A program made the translations under genes and the position numbers. From Datura wrightii (taxonomy: Eukaryota > Streptophyta > Magnoliopsida > Solanales > Solanaceae), in the NCBI GenBank assembly GCA_035772735.1, contig JASDFA010000020.1:14983501-15047500 (forward strand): a DNA stretch of 64,000 bases, read 5' to 3'. Under the pieces are notes generated by a model, which saw only the letters and a list, made by a program, of their open reading frames with translations, was not told where the DNA came from and did no database searches. Shown piece by piece: positions 47,901-60,443 of the stretch; position 1 is the first letter of the stretch; every line of letters starts with the position of its first letter.

Positions 47901-50590
47901 AATTGAAAGTTATAGTGTAAAAACTACAAATATTTACTTCCTTCATTCTAAAATAATTGCTATTTTTACTTTGGGAGTTAATTTGATTAATCATTGGAAC
48001 TAAATTAAATTAGGTTATTAAAATTAAAAGTTAGATGTTCATAAACTATATGAAGAAGTGTAAATAATTTGACTCTCTAAAAAGGAAACATGAAAAAAGT
48101 TTTGGGACGAAGCGAGTATAAAAAAAAAAAGACTTTTGAAATTATGAATGGTAGGACCATTAATAAAAAAAATTAGATAATAGGAATAACTCATTTAGAT
48201 CATTGTGTTACCTTTGAATGTGAATCTTTTGGGGCTATTTATATTTGACATTTAACATTTGGATTAAATGAGACAAATTATGCCTTCTTGTTTTTTCCTT
48301 CTTACAAAAAAATTTCACTTTTACATTTTTTTCTTCAGCCAAATAAAAAATTATTCTGTTAAATACAAGACGTGTAGTATATCGGACATCGTAAGTTGCA
48401 TGTTTTTAATTATTTCAAATAATGTTGCAACTTGCAAGTAAACCGAAAAAATGCTATTTTATTTTGGTATAAAATTATCAAAATTTTCAATTAAATTCTA
48501 TTATTCAGATTTTCTATTTATTTTTTTTCAATTTAAAATTTAATTATTTTTATATTATTTTTTATATCAATGATATCCGAAAAACTATTAAATTAATTGA
48601 CCATATATTATCAGTTGAAAAGAAAGAATGTTAAAAAGTAATTAATATATGTATATATAATATATATAGCGGCCGAGGAGGGGAGAGGTGGTTACATAAG
48701 ATTTTTTTTTATTATTACATAAAATCTAATATTAAAATTTGACTTTTAGATCACAAATTAATTGAGTTGATCCTAAATCAATGTTTGCTACTATTTTAGT
48801 TAAATTGACTTTTGATAAGGGAAAAGTACCAAACAAATTGCGACAAAGGAGCACTATGTTTTTAGTTAAACAAAAAAAACACGAGTTTAATAATATTTCA
48901 AATTGCAGTGTTAATTATCATTTAAAAAAAAGTACTCACTGTTTATATGGATGAGATGAAAATTTTTTATTTTTGCTTTTACTGATCGGTTTCACCTTAA
49001 TGAACATTATCCAAATACGAATCTAAATTTATTGACCAAATAGTTATTGAATACCAAATAATTATAATAAGTAAATAAATAAATAAATAAAGACAGTGTG
49101 TATTACTACTTTTCAACGCATAATTTGAAAGAAGAAAAATAACTCATAAATTGCTATTTTGAGAGAATTGATTTCTGAATCCCAAACAGGAGGAAATAGC
49201 TACTAAATGAAGTATTAAAATACACCTACCATCTTAGCAGAAATTCAAAATAAAAGGTGATATAAATAATAAATGTGTGTTAGTTGAAAGGCTGTTTAAT
49301 AACCAGCCAACAGCAAGGAACAAGTAATCACTTCTCTTCTTCCTTTTTTTATTTCCATTATTAATTTAAATTTTTACTAAAAATATTCACTTAGGAGAGT
49401 AAAACATTTTTTTCTTGAACTCAACAAACAACAATAATGAATAATATATACACAATTTTATTTTTATTTTCTAAGTAAATCATCAAATTAAATTTAAAAT
49501 AAATTTTTTTTAATTATTCCATCGCAACGCTCCGTAGCTAGTCGCATAATTTGTGATGAATGAAGGACAGATAGAAAGAAATAGATGGAGTATTTCATCC
49601 TAAAGTGATGTTTTACCTACTCTATTTTGGAGCGCTCATGCGTGTGATCGCCACACACGTGCCAACTTGCCATTCTCTGACCTGGATAATGTTCGTGACT
49701 TCCTTCAAAGGGGACAGCTAAAATGAAAACTAATATCAAATTAATTAATTCTTCTTCGTCTCAATTTAAGTAATTTTTAAAAAAATTAATTTTAATAATA
49801 GTAACATATTTGATATAATTTCATAAAATGAGTTTGAAAAAGGTAAAGTGTATTTTTACTTCAGAGGTAGATCATATTGTTCCTAATAGACCATCAATTC
49901 AATAAAAAATCATTCGAACCAGTTCAGACAAAAGTAATAACAGATAATAATAAAGTAAATAGTAATATAATAGTATCTACAATAAAATAATATATTTTTT
50001 AATTATTTTACATCACTAATTATTATAACTTATTATACGTTTTACGTAATATCTAAATAGGTAAAATTTATTTTAAGAAATTAAAAATGTATATTCAAAT
50101 ATAAGGTTAAATTTTTTTAAAAGAATCTCAAAAAACGAAGAATATTAATTAACATCTGAAAATAAAAGCATTGTGCACATTCCTATGTTTTTGAAATAAA
50201 TCAACTTTTCCTTTTTGTTTCTTTGGTTCGACTGCCTTAGACTTTTTTTCACTAATGGGCAGAAAAAAGTAAAACGTCCCTTATGTTTAACAGTCGAAAA
50301 TGTTAAATTAAGTCAATATACGTCTCACAGCAAAATAATAATTACTCTCTCCATTTCATTATTTTAATTGTTTAAAAATTTAAAAGATAATTAACGATAT
50401 TTTTAATTCTACTCTTAAGAGATTTTGCATTGGTCAATAGAATTTTTGATAAAATTCTTCAAAGACTAATGGTTGGTTTTTCAAATTTGATATATGAATT
50501 GTATATATCCTGAAGGGCTGCATAATTTTTGTCAAATAGGACAGGTGGTTGGAATTGCTAGAAGATGATGCAAAAACTTTATGCAAGTTG
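47901..50590. other. A+T-rich spacer
   Basis: I see no gene, RNA or defined element. There are TA runs near 48645-48668 followed by a short G+C-rich patch (CGGCCGAGGAGGGGAGAGG), and an AAAT run near 49071-49090. Confidence 0.6.
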
Positions 50591-52900
50591 GTTTGTGATA
50601 TTGTACGTGGTCATACGAGTAATATAAAATTTAAAGTGCAGTTATTGTATTTAGCGAGATTTGTCGATTAATTATTTACTAAATTAAACTAATATTAATA
50701 TATTTATTCAAGCGGAAGAATCTAAAGATACATTTATAACTATCTAAAATAAAAGAAAATACCAATGAACAATTAACTAAAAAGATAGAGGATTCTTATG
50801 GAATCAATGAGATGAATCCCTCTAAGACTATGAATTTCTAGCACTCATGCTGCGTATGCACCTTCATTATCTTGTAATAATTATCGAATTATTAATTTAC
50901 GGGGTTAATTATATGATTATGGTCTTTCGAGCCTTTAATCTTCTATTCACATGCAATTTCATGTCTATATATATTCCTATAATCAAGAATAAATCATGCG
51001 AATGAAATAAGCTACTAAGCAAGGTGTTTTAGGTATATTCCTATCCTAGCAGCAAATCACTTCTCAGTTTTACTTCAAGAAAAGATCTTACTCCCAATAT
51101 TCTTTGTTCTATCTTGTTGATCATTCTTCCGGGTTCATAACAAAATTATAGATGTATCTTAATGGTCACGAAATATTAAACTAGTAAGCACAAGAATATA
51201 AGAACAACTACTATGATAATTATGCAATTTTACTCAAGTTCATACCGCAATAATCATGCCGCTACCATAATTCTAGAACGAGAAGTTTAGCTCCACATAG
51301 ATATGGTGTAAATATAATAATTCATCCAAAGAACTATATAAAAATAAATAATATAGAGAATAAAATATAAAATCGAAATTACCTAGTCTCCACAGAGGCT
51401 CCTATCTCTCTTCAAGTCAAAAGTTGTCTATCAAAATATTTGTAAGAACTATTTATAAATGTACGAAAAAATTTCATACAAAATAATTAAGTCCAAAATA
51501 AATTAAAAATTATATTCAAATTTGGATTCGAATTAGGATTAGCGCCCGTGTTGCTGATTGCTGATTCACTTGCTGGCGCTGCCTCAATTGTTGCAGACGT
51601 CACGCTGTTTGGCAGCTGCTTTAGGTAAGTATTCCATTCCCTTTACAATCCATATATTAAATATTACTCCCTTGATTCCATTTTAATCGCAAGATATATT
51701 AAAAGTAACTGTTTTAAAATATTTATTAATTTTAAAATTTAAAAAATAATTCATCATATTTTTTTAATTATACTCTTAATACTTAAATTCATTCTAAAAT
51801 GTGAAAATAACTATTATTGTAAGTTTTCAAAAAATTAATAAGGTTATATTAGTCAAATTACTATTCCTATTAATTTTTTCTTAATGAGTGTGCAAATCTT
51901 ATCCTAACAATTAAAGTGGAATAAGGGGAGAATTATTATAATAATTTTCTTCCATCGAGCTACCTGCTTAATTTTCTATACAAATTTTCATTTTTAATTC
52001 GGTTTTGCTCCAGATTTGTTCATTTCGTCATGCTTTATTTCTACACCATAAAATATAATACTTAGCACAAAGCAATATAATTAATACTCAAAAGATAATT
52101 AAAAGAACTACAATATGAGGCAAATGATGATTAAAATGTGTATATTTTGACCTATCATCAACATCCCACACTTAGACTTTTGCTTGTAGTCGAGCAAACA
52201 TTTAAGCTCATCTTAATAAGTCAGGCCTAGGAACACACCTACTTTGGTTGATACAAAAAATTGCACCATATAGCAATTTACAACAACAAGTGCACTTCTC
52301 GCTCATCATGCAAAATATACAAAACAACAAATATCTAACCTCCTAACCTTAGAGACGACCTCTAGTTTTTCAAATTTAACATCGTTCACCTACTCTGTCA
52401 AAAAAAGCTAACAATATCACCTATCTATTATAAAAAAAGTGCCCTCACAAGAATAAATAATCCATACACTCAAATCAAAGAAGCGAACGTAATTTAAGGA
52501 CTTAGCATCAAAATATAACTCTTGCGCTCACAAAAGAATTCACATGTATGCACAAAGAGCCATAGACTTGCCCATTATATATATCTCCACTAATTAAGTG
52601 TGTTTGAATAAAATCAAGTAGGACTTAAACGAGTTGTAATGTCGGCTAGGGGCGAGTAGGAAAACCATATAATAGTGAGTCAGTGACTTACACTTCCTTA
52701 AGCAATTTACAATTTGTAGATTTATCATCCATTATTTTTTTCACTTTATTTTTTAGCCTCTTCATCAATTGTTTCCGCAGGTAATTCTCATTATACCAAG
52801 AACGTTACAGTCATACATAATTTTTTTTCTTCAAGCATTTTTTTAAAATGAGTTACAAACTAAAAAAAGGGGAAGACCGAGAACAGGATGATTAAATTCG
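50590..52900 (-). mobile_element. Tat- or Athila-like remnant: 3' LTR and end of interior
   Basis: On the minus strand, 52164-52190 reads TGCTTG TAGTCG-like words then AAGTCTAAGTGTGGGA, the characteristic end of the interior with the polypurine tract. It is followed by an LTR start TGTTGATGATAGGTC at 52163. The LTR continues leftwards with a G+C-rich block (51540-51640), a TATA box (TTATAAATAG near 51450) and a tail near 50600 (TATGACCACGTACAATATC) resembling the tail of the solo LTR at 5930-7369. No coding motif is left at 52190-52900. Both outer edges are uncertain. Confidence 0.5.
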
Positions 52901-53805
52901 GGCCTCACACTTGAGTAGTACGCCCATTTAACATTTTTAGGACCTCAACAAAGGGGTCTTGTGGAAATAACGGTTAAATCCGAAAGTGATGACGGTAAGG
53001 CCGTAGTATAGAGGGGGTAACCGTGGATGTGACCCTAGGTAGATTTGACCGCGATGTGATAGGAAAAATCCTTTCATGTTCCGTGAAGCCGTTCGGGGAT
53101 GAACGGTTGTTTAATTGATATCTGATGTAACGATTTGCCCCGATCGTTATGGCACCTTGATGATGTTGGCGTGAATATCTAAAATTTTGCGGGCTTATAT
53201 TTATTTTCTCGTACAAAAGAAATTATTGAGTAAATAATTAATGGACTGAGTTAAAATTTAGTGGGAATAGGCGGCAGAGTTGGCCGCTGCGGCGGACACC
53301 CCTTCACTGTAGGGGGACTGTTGCAGCGGAAAAGTCCCCGTTGCAACGAACAATGCGGCCCAAAACTCTGTATTTTGTCTAATTTTAAATATTCAGATTC
53401 TATTATAATAAGGATTAGTCATTAAAAAGGTCCAATAACAAAGGTTTGGCTATTCTAACTAGGAAAAGAATAGGACGGCTAGAGAAATGCAAGGATTCCA
53501 CCATCCTCCCCGATGATTTTCTGCAAGAACACCACGACTTGAGGTAAGAACACAACCCCGTCATTTTCTTGGCTGCATCATGACGCCCAGGTAGGTAATG
53601 ACTTACTTTTACGTTAGACTATAATTAGTGAATCATATACGTGTGTACTATTGATGTATAATTGATGAGGGTAAATAGATTATATAACCTGATGACATTG
53701 GTATAAATTCATAGTAACTTAACTGTAAGATTGGGGAAAATAATCCTAAATGTAGGATACATGGAAGAGTAAAACCTAGTTGAAAATTAACATTGGGAGT
53801 GCACT
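52901..53805. other. Unclassified segment, possibly an older LTR
   Basis: Richer in G+C than its surroundings, with GGCGGCAGAGTTGGCCGCTG-type words (53268-53360) and a leader-like stretch (53500-53600). It is the left flank of gypsy-3. The 80-codon open frame at 52974-53216 has no recognisable motif and is not supported as a gene. Confidence 0.4.
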
Positions 53806-56138
53806 TGTTACACCCCGTAAATTTTAAATGAATAAATAGCCTAATGGCATGTTGGTTAAGGGATTTAAAAGGTAAAAAAAAAATTAAATTAAATTAAAAT
53901 AAATAAAAGGGTCGGTTTTCTTCATTCAAAACAGTAAGTTTCCAGCAAAAAAACAGAGGAAACAAGTAGGAAGAAAAACCCACGACAATTATATACGATT
54001 TCCTTTCGATTACGCTACGAAACGCGGTCTAAACTTCATTCCGGCTTAGGTACAGGGGTATAAAGCTGCAGAGAGCAATCCTACGGAGTTGGTTTCGTGA
54101 AATTTGGCCGGCGAAACGTCGTGCTACCGAGGTAAAGTGAATAGAATTGCTTTAAATTAGTACCAATGTGTTCCTAACATTGCAGTGAGCATTTATTCCT
54201 TCTGGACTATCGAGAAATAATGAGTTTTCGATCGTTTTTCGAAAGATTGAAGTTTGGGATAAATATATATCAAAAGTGATAATTTCTCCCGGATATTAAT
54301 GTATTTAGTTCTAATTAATATGTATATGAATGTAGTTGGAAGAAACAGCAGAAGTACCGACGGAAATCACATCGGTCAGTCGGGTGCTCAGAAACCAGGT
54401 ATGTAAAGTTATTCTTTCGACAAGCCAGGAAGTACAGTTTAGAAAATAAATAGAATAAAGGCTATTAACCGATACCTAGCGTACAAGAACGATTTTAGTA
54501 CAATTTCCAGCAAGCATGCTAGTATAACATTACATATCATGCTATAATCAGAATAATAGATATTCAGGTAATACGTATTACATTTGTTGAGATTGTACCC
54601 AGTAGTAGATGACATGTTCTATGTTATTGAGTTATACTCAGATATAATCAGATAGACAGATAAAGGCTAGGCAGCAGTTAGGCAACAATCAGAAACAGTG
54701 TAAAAGAAAATATAGCATCAGTTATTTAGTACAGACTGGCCTTGAAATAAAAGAAAAGAATATGATTAGTACTTTTTTTCATTTGAGCATGCTTGCTGTG
54801 TATGTGTTTTGCATGTTGAGACTTGTTATGGCATGTGGGTGTCCTTTAGCATCCCCACCGCCCCTGGGTTATAGCTGTGTCGATACCAGATTCAGATACC
54901 GCCACCAGCTGGGCGATGCCGTCCGCCTAAAGGACGATGATGGCCGACCACCATGATAATACGGTCCAGACCACCCTGCTTGCAGGGGTAGTTCAGTTTA
55001 CTCTGCGCAGAACTAGCACACCCTGTTTACAGGGGCAGACCACTCTGTGTGCGCACCTGCGCCCAGAGGCAGGAGTCTTCGGACTCAGACACAGTTTATT
55101 GTCAGAGGCCAAGGCCTGAGCTACGTACCCAAGGGGGCCGGTAGGAGGAGCTCACAGTTATCAGATGAGTGGAGTGACTTATTTTTGGTTGGTTTAGACC
55201 CGGGTAGGGGTATATAGATTGCTTGCTTGGTTGGCACCTTCCGACTTATGGGGGTCGGTCAGGTATTGTGTGCATTATTATGTATATTTATATGTGCTAT
55301 TCGATACTGATAGACAGAAGGACGACACGTCATCAGGTACGCTCAGTTAGTTACAGAATGAACAAACTCTCCCCAGTTATCCTCAGCTAGATAGACTCAG
55401 CTACTTCTTGCTTAAATGTCATGTAATTGTTGCTATTCATTTTAGTTGCATATTTCAGTTTGCTTTACATGCTCAGTACCTGTGGTACTGACGCCCAGCG
55501 GGGCGCTATATTGCTTGCCTGCAGGTACTCACAGACGAGGAGCCGATCCCTCGTGATTCCAGCCAGCTAGTGAGTCATCAGCTCCTGTCATCCGGAGTCT
55601 GATTCCCAGAGGTGTAGCCCCTTTTCTTTTGTTGTGTAGTATGGGTAGGTCGGGGCCCTGTCCCGATCATTTACACTATTTTCTTACAGTATTTGTAGAG
55701 GCTTGCAGTCTGTATATATTTTTCTGTAGTCAATTGGGCCGGTAGTGTGAGGCCCTGTAGTCTGTTGTCGCTGTTTAGTATTTCAATTTATGTTGGCCGT
55801 GTGGGGCCTTAGTTTGATAGTAGTGGTGACCTTGCCGGTCACGTAGTCTTACATTAGGCTTGTGTTGAGTTACAGATAACTAGACAGCATGGTGGCCTTG
55901 TCGGCCCGCATAGGCTCCCTTATATCGACATGTTTCTGGTTAGCTGTTATTACAGGTACAGATGGCTAAAGGCCAGTGGGCCGGAGGCTGTGTTTACAGC
56001 CGTTATATAGCTGGTTTGTTTCTTGAAATAGAGCCAAAGCCAGTCAAAGCACCAGATGTGCTCAGGCTGGACCATTTAGCAGTCTAGAGTCTAGCAGGCA
56101 CCAGGTGCCCGTCATACCCCCCAAGGTGGGGTGTGACA
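53806..56138 (+). repeat. Gypsy-3 5' LTR (2333 bp)
   Basis: It has the TGTTACACCCC start and GTGTGACA end. It contains the hairpin units CCCTGCTTGCAGGG and CCCTGTTTACAGGG near 54976-55034 and lacks the G+C-rich promoter block seen in the other LTR families here. Confidence 0.95.
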
Positions 56139-56142
56139 AACT

Positions 56143-56154
56143 TGGTATCAGAGC
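56143..56154 (+). other. Gypsy-3 primer-binding site (tRNA-iMet)
   Basis: TGGTATCAGAGC, four bases after the 5' LTR. Confidence 0.92.
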
Positions 56155-56207
56155 AGGTCGTGTCCCAGGGAGTCTGCAAGCCGTGCTAAGTAGAGTCTTG
56201 TCTATGG

Positions 56208-56225
56208 ATGTGTTGTGCACCACAT
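56208..56225 (+). promoter_or_regulatory. Leader hairpin with GTGCAC loop (gypsy-3)
   Basis: ATGTGTTGTGCACCACAT, identical to 13232-13249 and at the same distance from the primer-binding site. Confidence 0.5.
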
Positions 56226-56351
56226 ACTATAGGCAGGAGGCTGCGAGGCATGTTAGGATTGTCACTCTTCTTTCTTATTCAGTCGTGCTATAGAGCGGTA
56301 CGGTATAGAGTTGACTTTTGAAACTCACCACCCTCTTTGCTTACAGATATT

Positions 56352-57730
56352 ATGGTAGACCAGTGGCACCCAGCTACAGGTAGGAGATTGGATACAGCAG
56401 CGGGTGAAGGCACCAGTAGGATGCCTCAGTTACAGCCAGATTTAGCCCGGTCTGAGAGCAATACGGAGGTGTCATCTCAACCCCCCCAGCAGTCTCCGCC
56501 TCGCCAGACACCATTTGAGGCAGTACCGCCTCCCACAGCTCCTGCACCCACTTCATCTGATCAGGAGCTACGTAGTGCGGTGGTTATGTTGACTCAGATG
56601 CTAGCTGCTCAGCGTCAGCCAGCACCACCTATAGCAGCAGAATCCCTAGGTGGGCCAGGTAGTTCCAGGGTTAGAGAATTCTTGGCGTTGGTACCCCCTC
56701 AGTTTACAGGGTCGGATTCAGCGGAGGACCCTTAGGATTTTCTGGACCAGATGTAGAGGATCTTTAGAGTCATGCACGTAACCCCAGCAGAATCAGTTGA
56801 GTTAGCAGTGTCCCGGTTAAGGGATATTGCTGTTTTGTGGTACGAAAGTTGGGAGAGGTCTCAGGGAAGAGATGCAACCCCTCCTACTTGGTCCAGCTTT
56901 TCAGAGGCCTTCCTGGACCATTACTTACCCCGGGAGGTCAGACAGGCCCGGATGGACCAGTTCTTACATTTAGAGTAGGGGGCTAGGAGCGTCCGTGAAT
57001 ATTCCTTACAATTCGACTCCTTAGCCCGCTATGCTCCAGCATTTGTGGACGCCATGTCGTCCAGAGTCCACCGCTTTATTATGGGCCTGAATCCAGAGTA
57101 CATAGAGACTTGCATGACAGCTACTTTGAGAGAGGACATGGACATAGCCAGGGTACAGGCCTTCGCACAGACAATTGAGGGCCTGAGGCAGCGATAGTGG
57201 GGTGACAGATAGGCGACTTCAGAGCAGCGCCGTAGAAGCAGACCCACTGAGATTCAGAGGGAAATTCCTAGAGGGCCGAGACCACGGTTTTCAGATAGGC
57301 CACCCAGATCTTTACCGCCGGTACAGCAGCAGAGGGGCAGGTTTATTCGCCGGAGTCAGTCAGAGTCCGGTAGCAGTTCACGGACAGTAGCCTCACCTCA
57401 GCAGCGGAGGGTAGAACAGAGTAGATTTGCATCTACCCCTTGTCCTATATGCCACCGACTACATTCTGGAGCCTGCAGGCAAGGCTTCCTAGGGTGTTAT
57501 TACTGCGGACAGGAAGGGCATTTAATGAGAGATTGTCCATCCAGGGGACAGGGTAGTCAGGATGATCTGGATAGAGCGTCAGCAGGGCCACGAGTTCCAG
57601 CAGCCTCAGTAGGGCGCACTCTGGTTCAGGAAATAGGGGCTGAGGTAGACCAGGAGCCTCTGGCTCAGGTGCAGGCTCCAACCATACCTATGCATTACCA
57701 GGGAGGCAGGATTCAGAGGCATCTCCCGAC
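56352..57730 (+). pseudogene. Gypsy-3 gag
   Basis: The likely start is ATG at 56352 (MVDQWHPATGRR), about 200 bp after the primer-binding site. Capsid-type sequence follows (VSRLRDIAVLWYESWERSQG, WSSFSEAFLDHYLP, YSLQFDSLARYAPAF), then an Arg-rich part and one zinc knuckle CYYCGQEGHLMRDC near 57494-57535. Five TAG stops (56733, 56757, 56979, 57196, 57208 approximately) lie in the main frame, each where a Gln codon CAG would fit. Further on the frame shifts before the protease. It would form the particle and bind RNA if intact. Confidence 0.9.
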
Positions 57731-58294
57731 GTGGTCACAGGTATATTGATTATCTGCTCATACCCTGTTTATGTATTGATTGATCCAGGGTCTACCTTGT
57801 CATATATTACACCATTTGTGGCTCGGAAGTTGGGTATCAAACCAGAATTGCTTCAGCAGCCCTTTTCAGTGCTTACACCGGTCGGTGAGTCGATTACAGC
57901 TAAAAGAGTTTACCGAGGGTGTACGGTAGAGGTTGTTGATCGCCAGACCACAGTAGACTTAATAGAACTTGAGATGGTCGACTTCGATGCCATTATGGGT
58001 ATGGACTGGTTAGTGCCATGCTATGCCAACTTAGAATGCTGGACCAAGACGGTCCGATTTCACTTTCTGGGGGAAGCAGTGCGAGAGTGGAAAGGGAGCA
58101 CAGCTACGCCGAAAGGTAGGTTTATTTCCTACCTTCAGGCAAGAAAATTAATAGCAAAGGGATGTATTTACCACCTAGTTAGAGTCCAGGACGTTCGGGT
58201 GGAACCTCCGACTCTTCAATCTGTTCCAGTGGTCAATGAATTCCCTGACGTATTTCCAGATGAGTTGCCTGGTATCCCCCCGAAAGGGAGATAG
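57731..58294 (+). pseudogene. Gypsy-3 aspartic protease
   Basis: A retropepsin-like fold: the active-site motif is VLIDPGSTLSYIT (D-P-G-S) near 57770-57810, followed by MVDFDAIMGMDWL near 57975. In these elements the protease sits between gag and polymerase and processes the polyprotein. The frame is open for 188 codons, then lost at a run of six C (58274-58279 approximately), where one missing base puts the polymerase in another frame. Confidence 0.88.
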
Positions 58295-59225
58295 ATTTTG
58301 CGATTGACTTGTTGCCAGGGACTCAACCTATATCCATTCCCCCGTATCGCATGGCACCAGCTGAGCTTAGAGAGTTGAAAGAGCAATTAAAAGATTTGCT
58401 CGACAAAGGTTTTATCAGGCCTAGTACTTCCCCGTGGGGTGCGCCAGTTCTGTTTGTAAGAAAGAAAGATGGCTCACTCCGTATGTGTGTGGACTACCGG
58501 CAGCTGAATAAGGTAACGGTTAAAAACAAATACCCGCTCCCGAGAATAGATGATTTGTTTGACCAGTTGCAGGGGGCCAGATGTTTCTCTAAGATAGATC
58601 TGAGGTCCGGATACCACCAGGTCCGGGTTCGTGAGAGGGACATTCCAAAGACTGCTTTCAAGACCAGGTATGGTCACTTTGAATTTCTAGTTATGTTTTT
58701 TGGGCTGACGAATGCTCCCACAGTGTTTATGGACCTGATGAACAGCATATTTAGACCGTATTTGGATCTGTTCGTGATAGTATTTATCGATGATATTCTG
58801 GTATATTCTCGTTCAGAGACAGATCACCAGAACCATTTACGAACAGTACTCCAGATCCTTAGAGAATGTCAGCTGTACGCCAAGTTTTCTAAGTGTGAGT
58901 TCTGGCTGAACTCAGTTGCCTTTTTGGGGCATATCGTGTCGGATGCTGGTATACATGTAGACACACAGAAAATAGAGGCGGTCAAGACATGGCCCAGACC
59001 TACCACTCCGACCGAGGTTCACAGTTTCCTGGGTTTAACAGGGTATTACCGGAGATTTGTTGAAGGATTCTCCACTATAGCAGCACCTCTGACAAAGCTG
59101 ACACAGAAAGCAGTGAAATTTCAGTGGACGGAGGCATGTGAGCAGAGTTTTCAAGAGTTGAAAGACAGATTGACCTCTGCCCCAGTACTAGCATTGCCAG
59201 AGGGAACAAATGGGTATGCGTGTAT
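58295..59225 (+). pseudogene. Gypsy-3 reverse transcriptase
   Basis: A 300-codon open stretch with all classical blocks: WGAPVLFVRKKDGSLRMCVD, FSKIDLRSGYHQVRV, FGLTNAPTVFMDLMN and the active site FIDD near 58785-58796, then AFLGHIVS and FLGLTGYYRRF. All catalytic residues look intact, so this domain alone would be functional. It ends in a one-base shift near 59220, at the start of RNase H. Confidence 0.92.
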
Positions 59226-60443
59226 TGCGACGCTTCAGGTTTGGGACTGGGTTGTGTGTTGATGCAGCATGGTAAGGTGATTGCTTATGCTTCCAGACAG
59301 CTGAGGAAACACGAAAAGAACTATCCGACCCATGACCTGGAACTGGCCGCAGTGATCCACGCTCTGAAAATTTGGAGGCATTATCTGTATGGCGTCCATG
59401 TAGACATTTTTACAGATCATAAAAGCCTGCAGTACATTTTCACACAGAGGGAGTTAAATCTGCGGCAGCGTCACTGGTTAGAATTGTTGAAAGATTATGA
59501 TGTAAATATTCTCTATCACCCGGGAAAAGCTAATGTAGTAGCAGATGCCCTGCGCCGTAAGTCAATGGGGAGTTTGGCGTACTTGCGGTCCGAGCAGCGG
59601 GAATTAGCCAAGGAAATTCATCAACTAGCTGGTTTAGCCGTTCGAGTAGTGGAGACAGAAAATAACAGAGCGGTAATTCAGAATTCTGCCGAGTCATCAC
59701 TAGTTACAGAGGTAAAAGAACGGCAGTACGAGGACCCTGACTTAGTCCAGCTCAGAGATAGAGTTCAGAAAGGTAAGGAGTCATATTTCCAAGTGACTGA
59801 AAATGAAGTGCTACATTGTAAGGGTCGTCTATGTGTCCCGAACGTACCAGGGCTTCGCCAGCAGATCATGCATGAGGTACATTACGCTCGCTATTCCCTC
59901 CATCCAGGAGCAACGAAAATGTACCACGATATCAGAGACATTTACTGGTGGCCAGGTATGAAATCTGAAATAGCTGAATTTGTATCTAGATTTCCTAACT
60001 GCCAGCAGGTGAAAGCGGAGCACCAGAAACCGGGCGGTCTGACGCAGGATATAGCTGTGCCTATGTGGAAATGGGAAGCGATAAATATGGATTTTGTAAT
60101 AGGGTTACCTCGTACCAGACGCAGAAATGATTCCATTTGGGTAATAATTGACAGGCTGACAAAATCAGCTCATTTCCTGCCAGTGAAGGCTACCTTCTCA
60201 GCCGAGGATTATGCCGAGTTATACATCAAAGAAATAGTTAGACTACATGGAGTGCCGGTATCTATTATTTCAGACAGGGGAGCACAGTTCACAGCTAGAT
60301 TTTGGCAGTCATTCCAGAGGGGTCTGGGAACGCAGATTAATTTGAGCACAGCATTCCACTCTCAGATAGATGGACAGGCTGAGCGAACTATCCAAAACGC
60401 TCGAAGATATGCTACGAGCGTGTGTACTAGATTTTGGGGGTAG
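59220..60443 (+). pseudogene. Gypsy-3 RNase H and integrase core
   Basis: RNase H starts with YCDASGLGLGCVLMQ and shows HDLELAAVIHALK and FTDHKSLQYIF, ending at VVADALRRKS. Integrase follows, with the zinc-binding part (HEVHYARYSLHPGATKMYHDI, then FPNCQQVKAEH) and the catalytic core. The acidic residues are seen in INMDFVIGLP, SIISDRGAQF and GQAERTIQ. A one-base shift near 60395 throws the frame into NARRYAT before the tail; the correct continuation is at 60395-61131 in another frame. Confidence 0.92.

Noticed and set aside
52974..53216. An 80-codon frame in a G+C-richer segment
   Set aside because: No recognisable motif, no promoter or splice support, and it lies in a probable old LTR.
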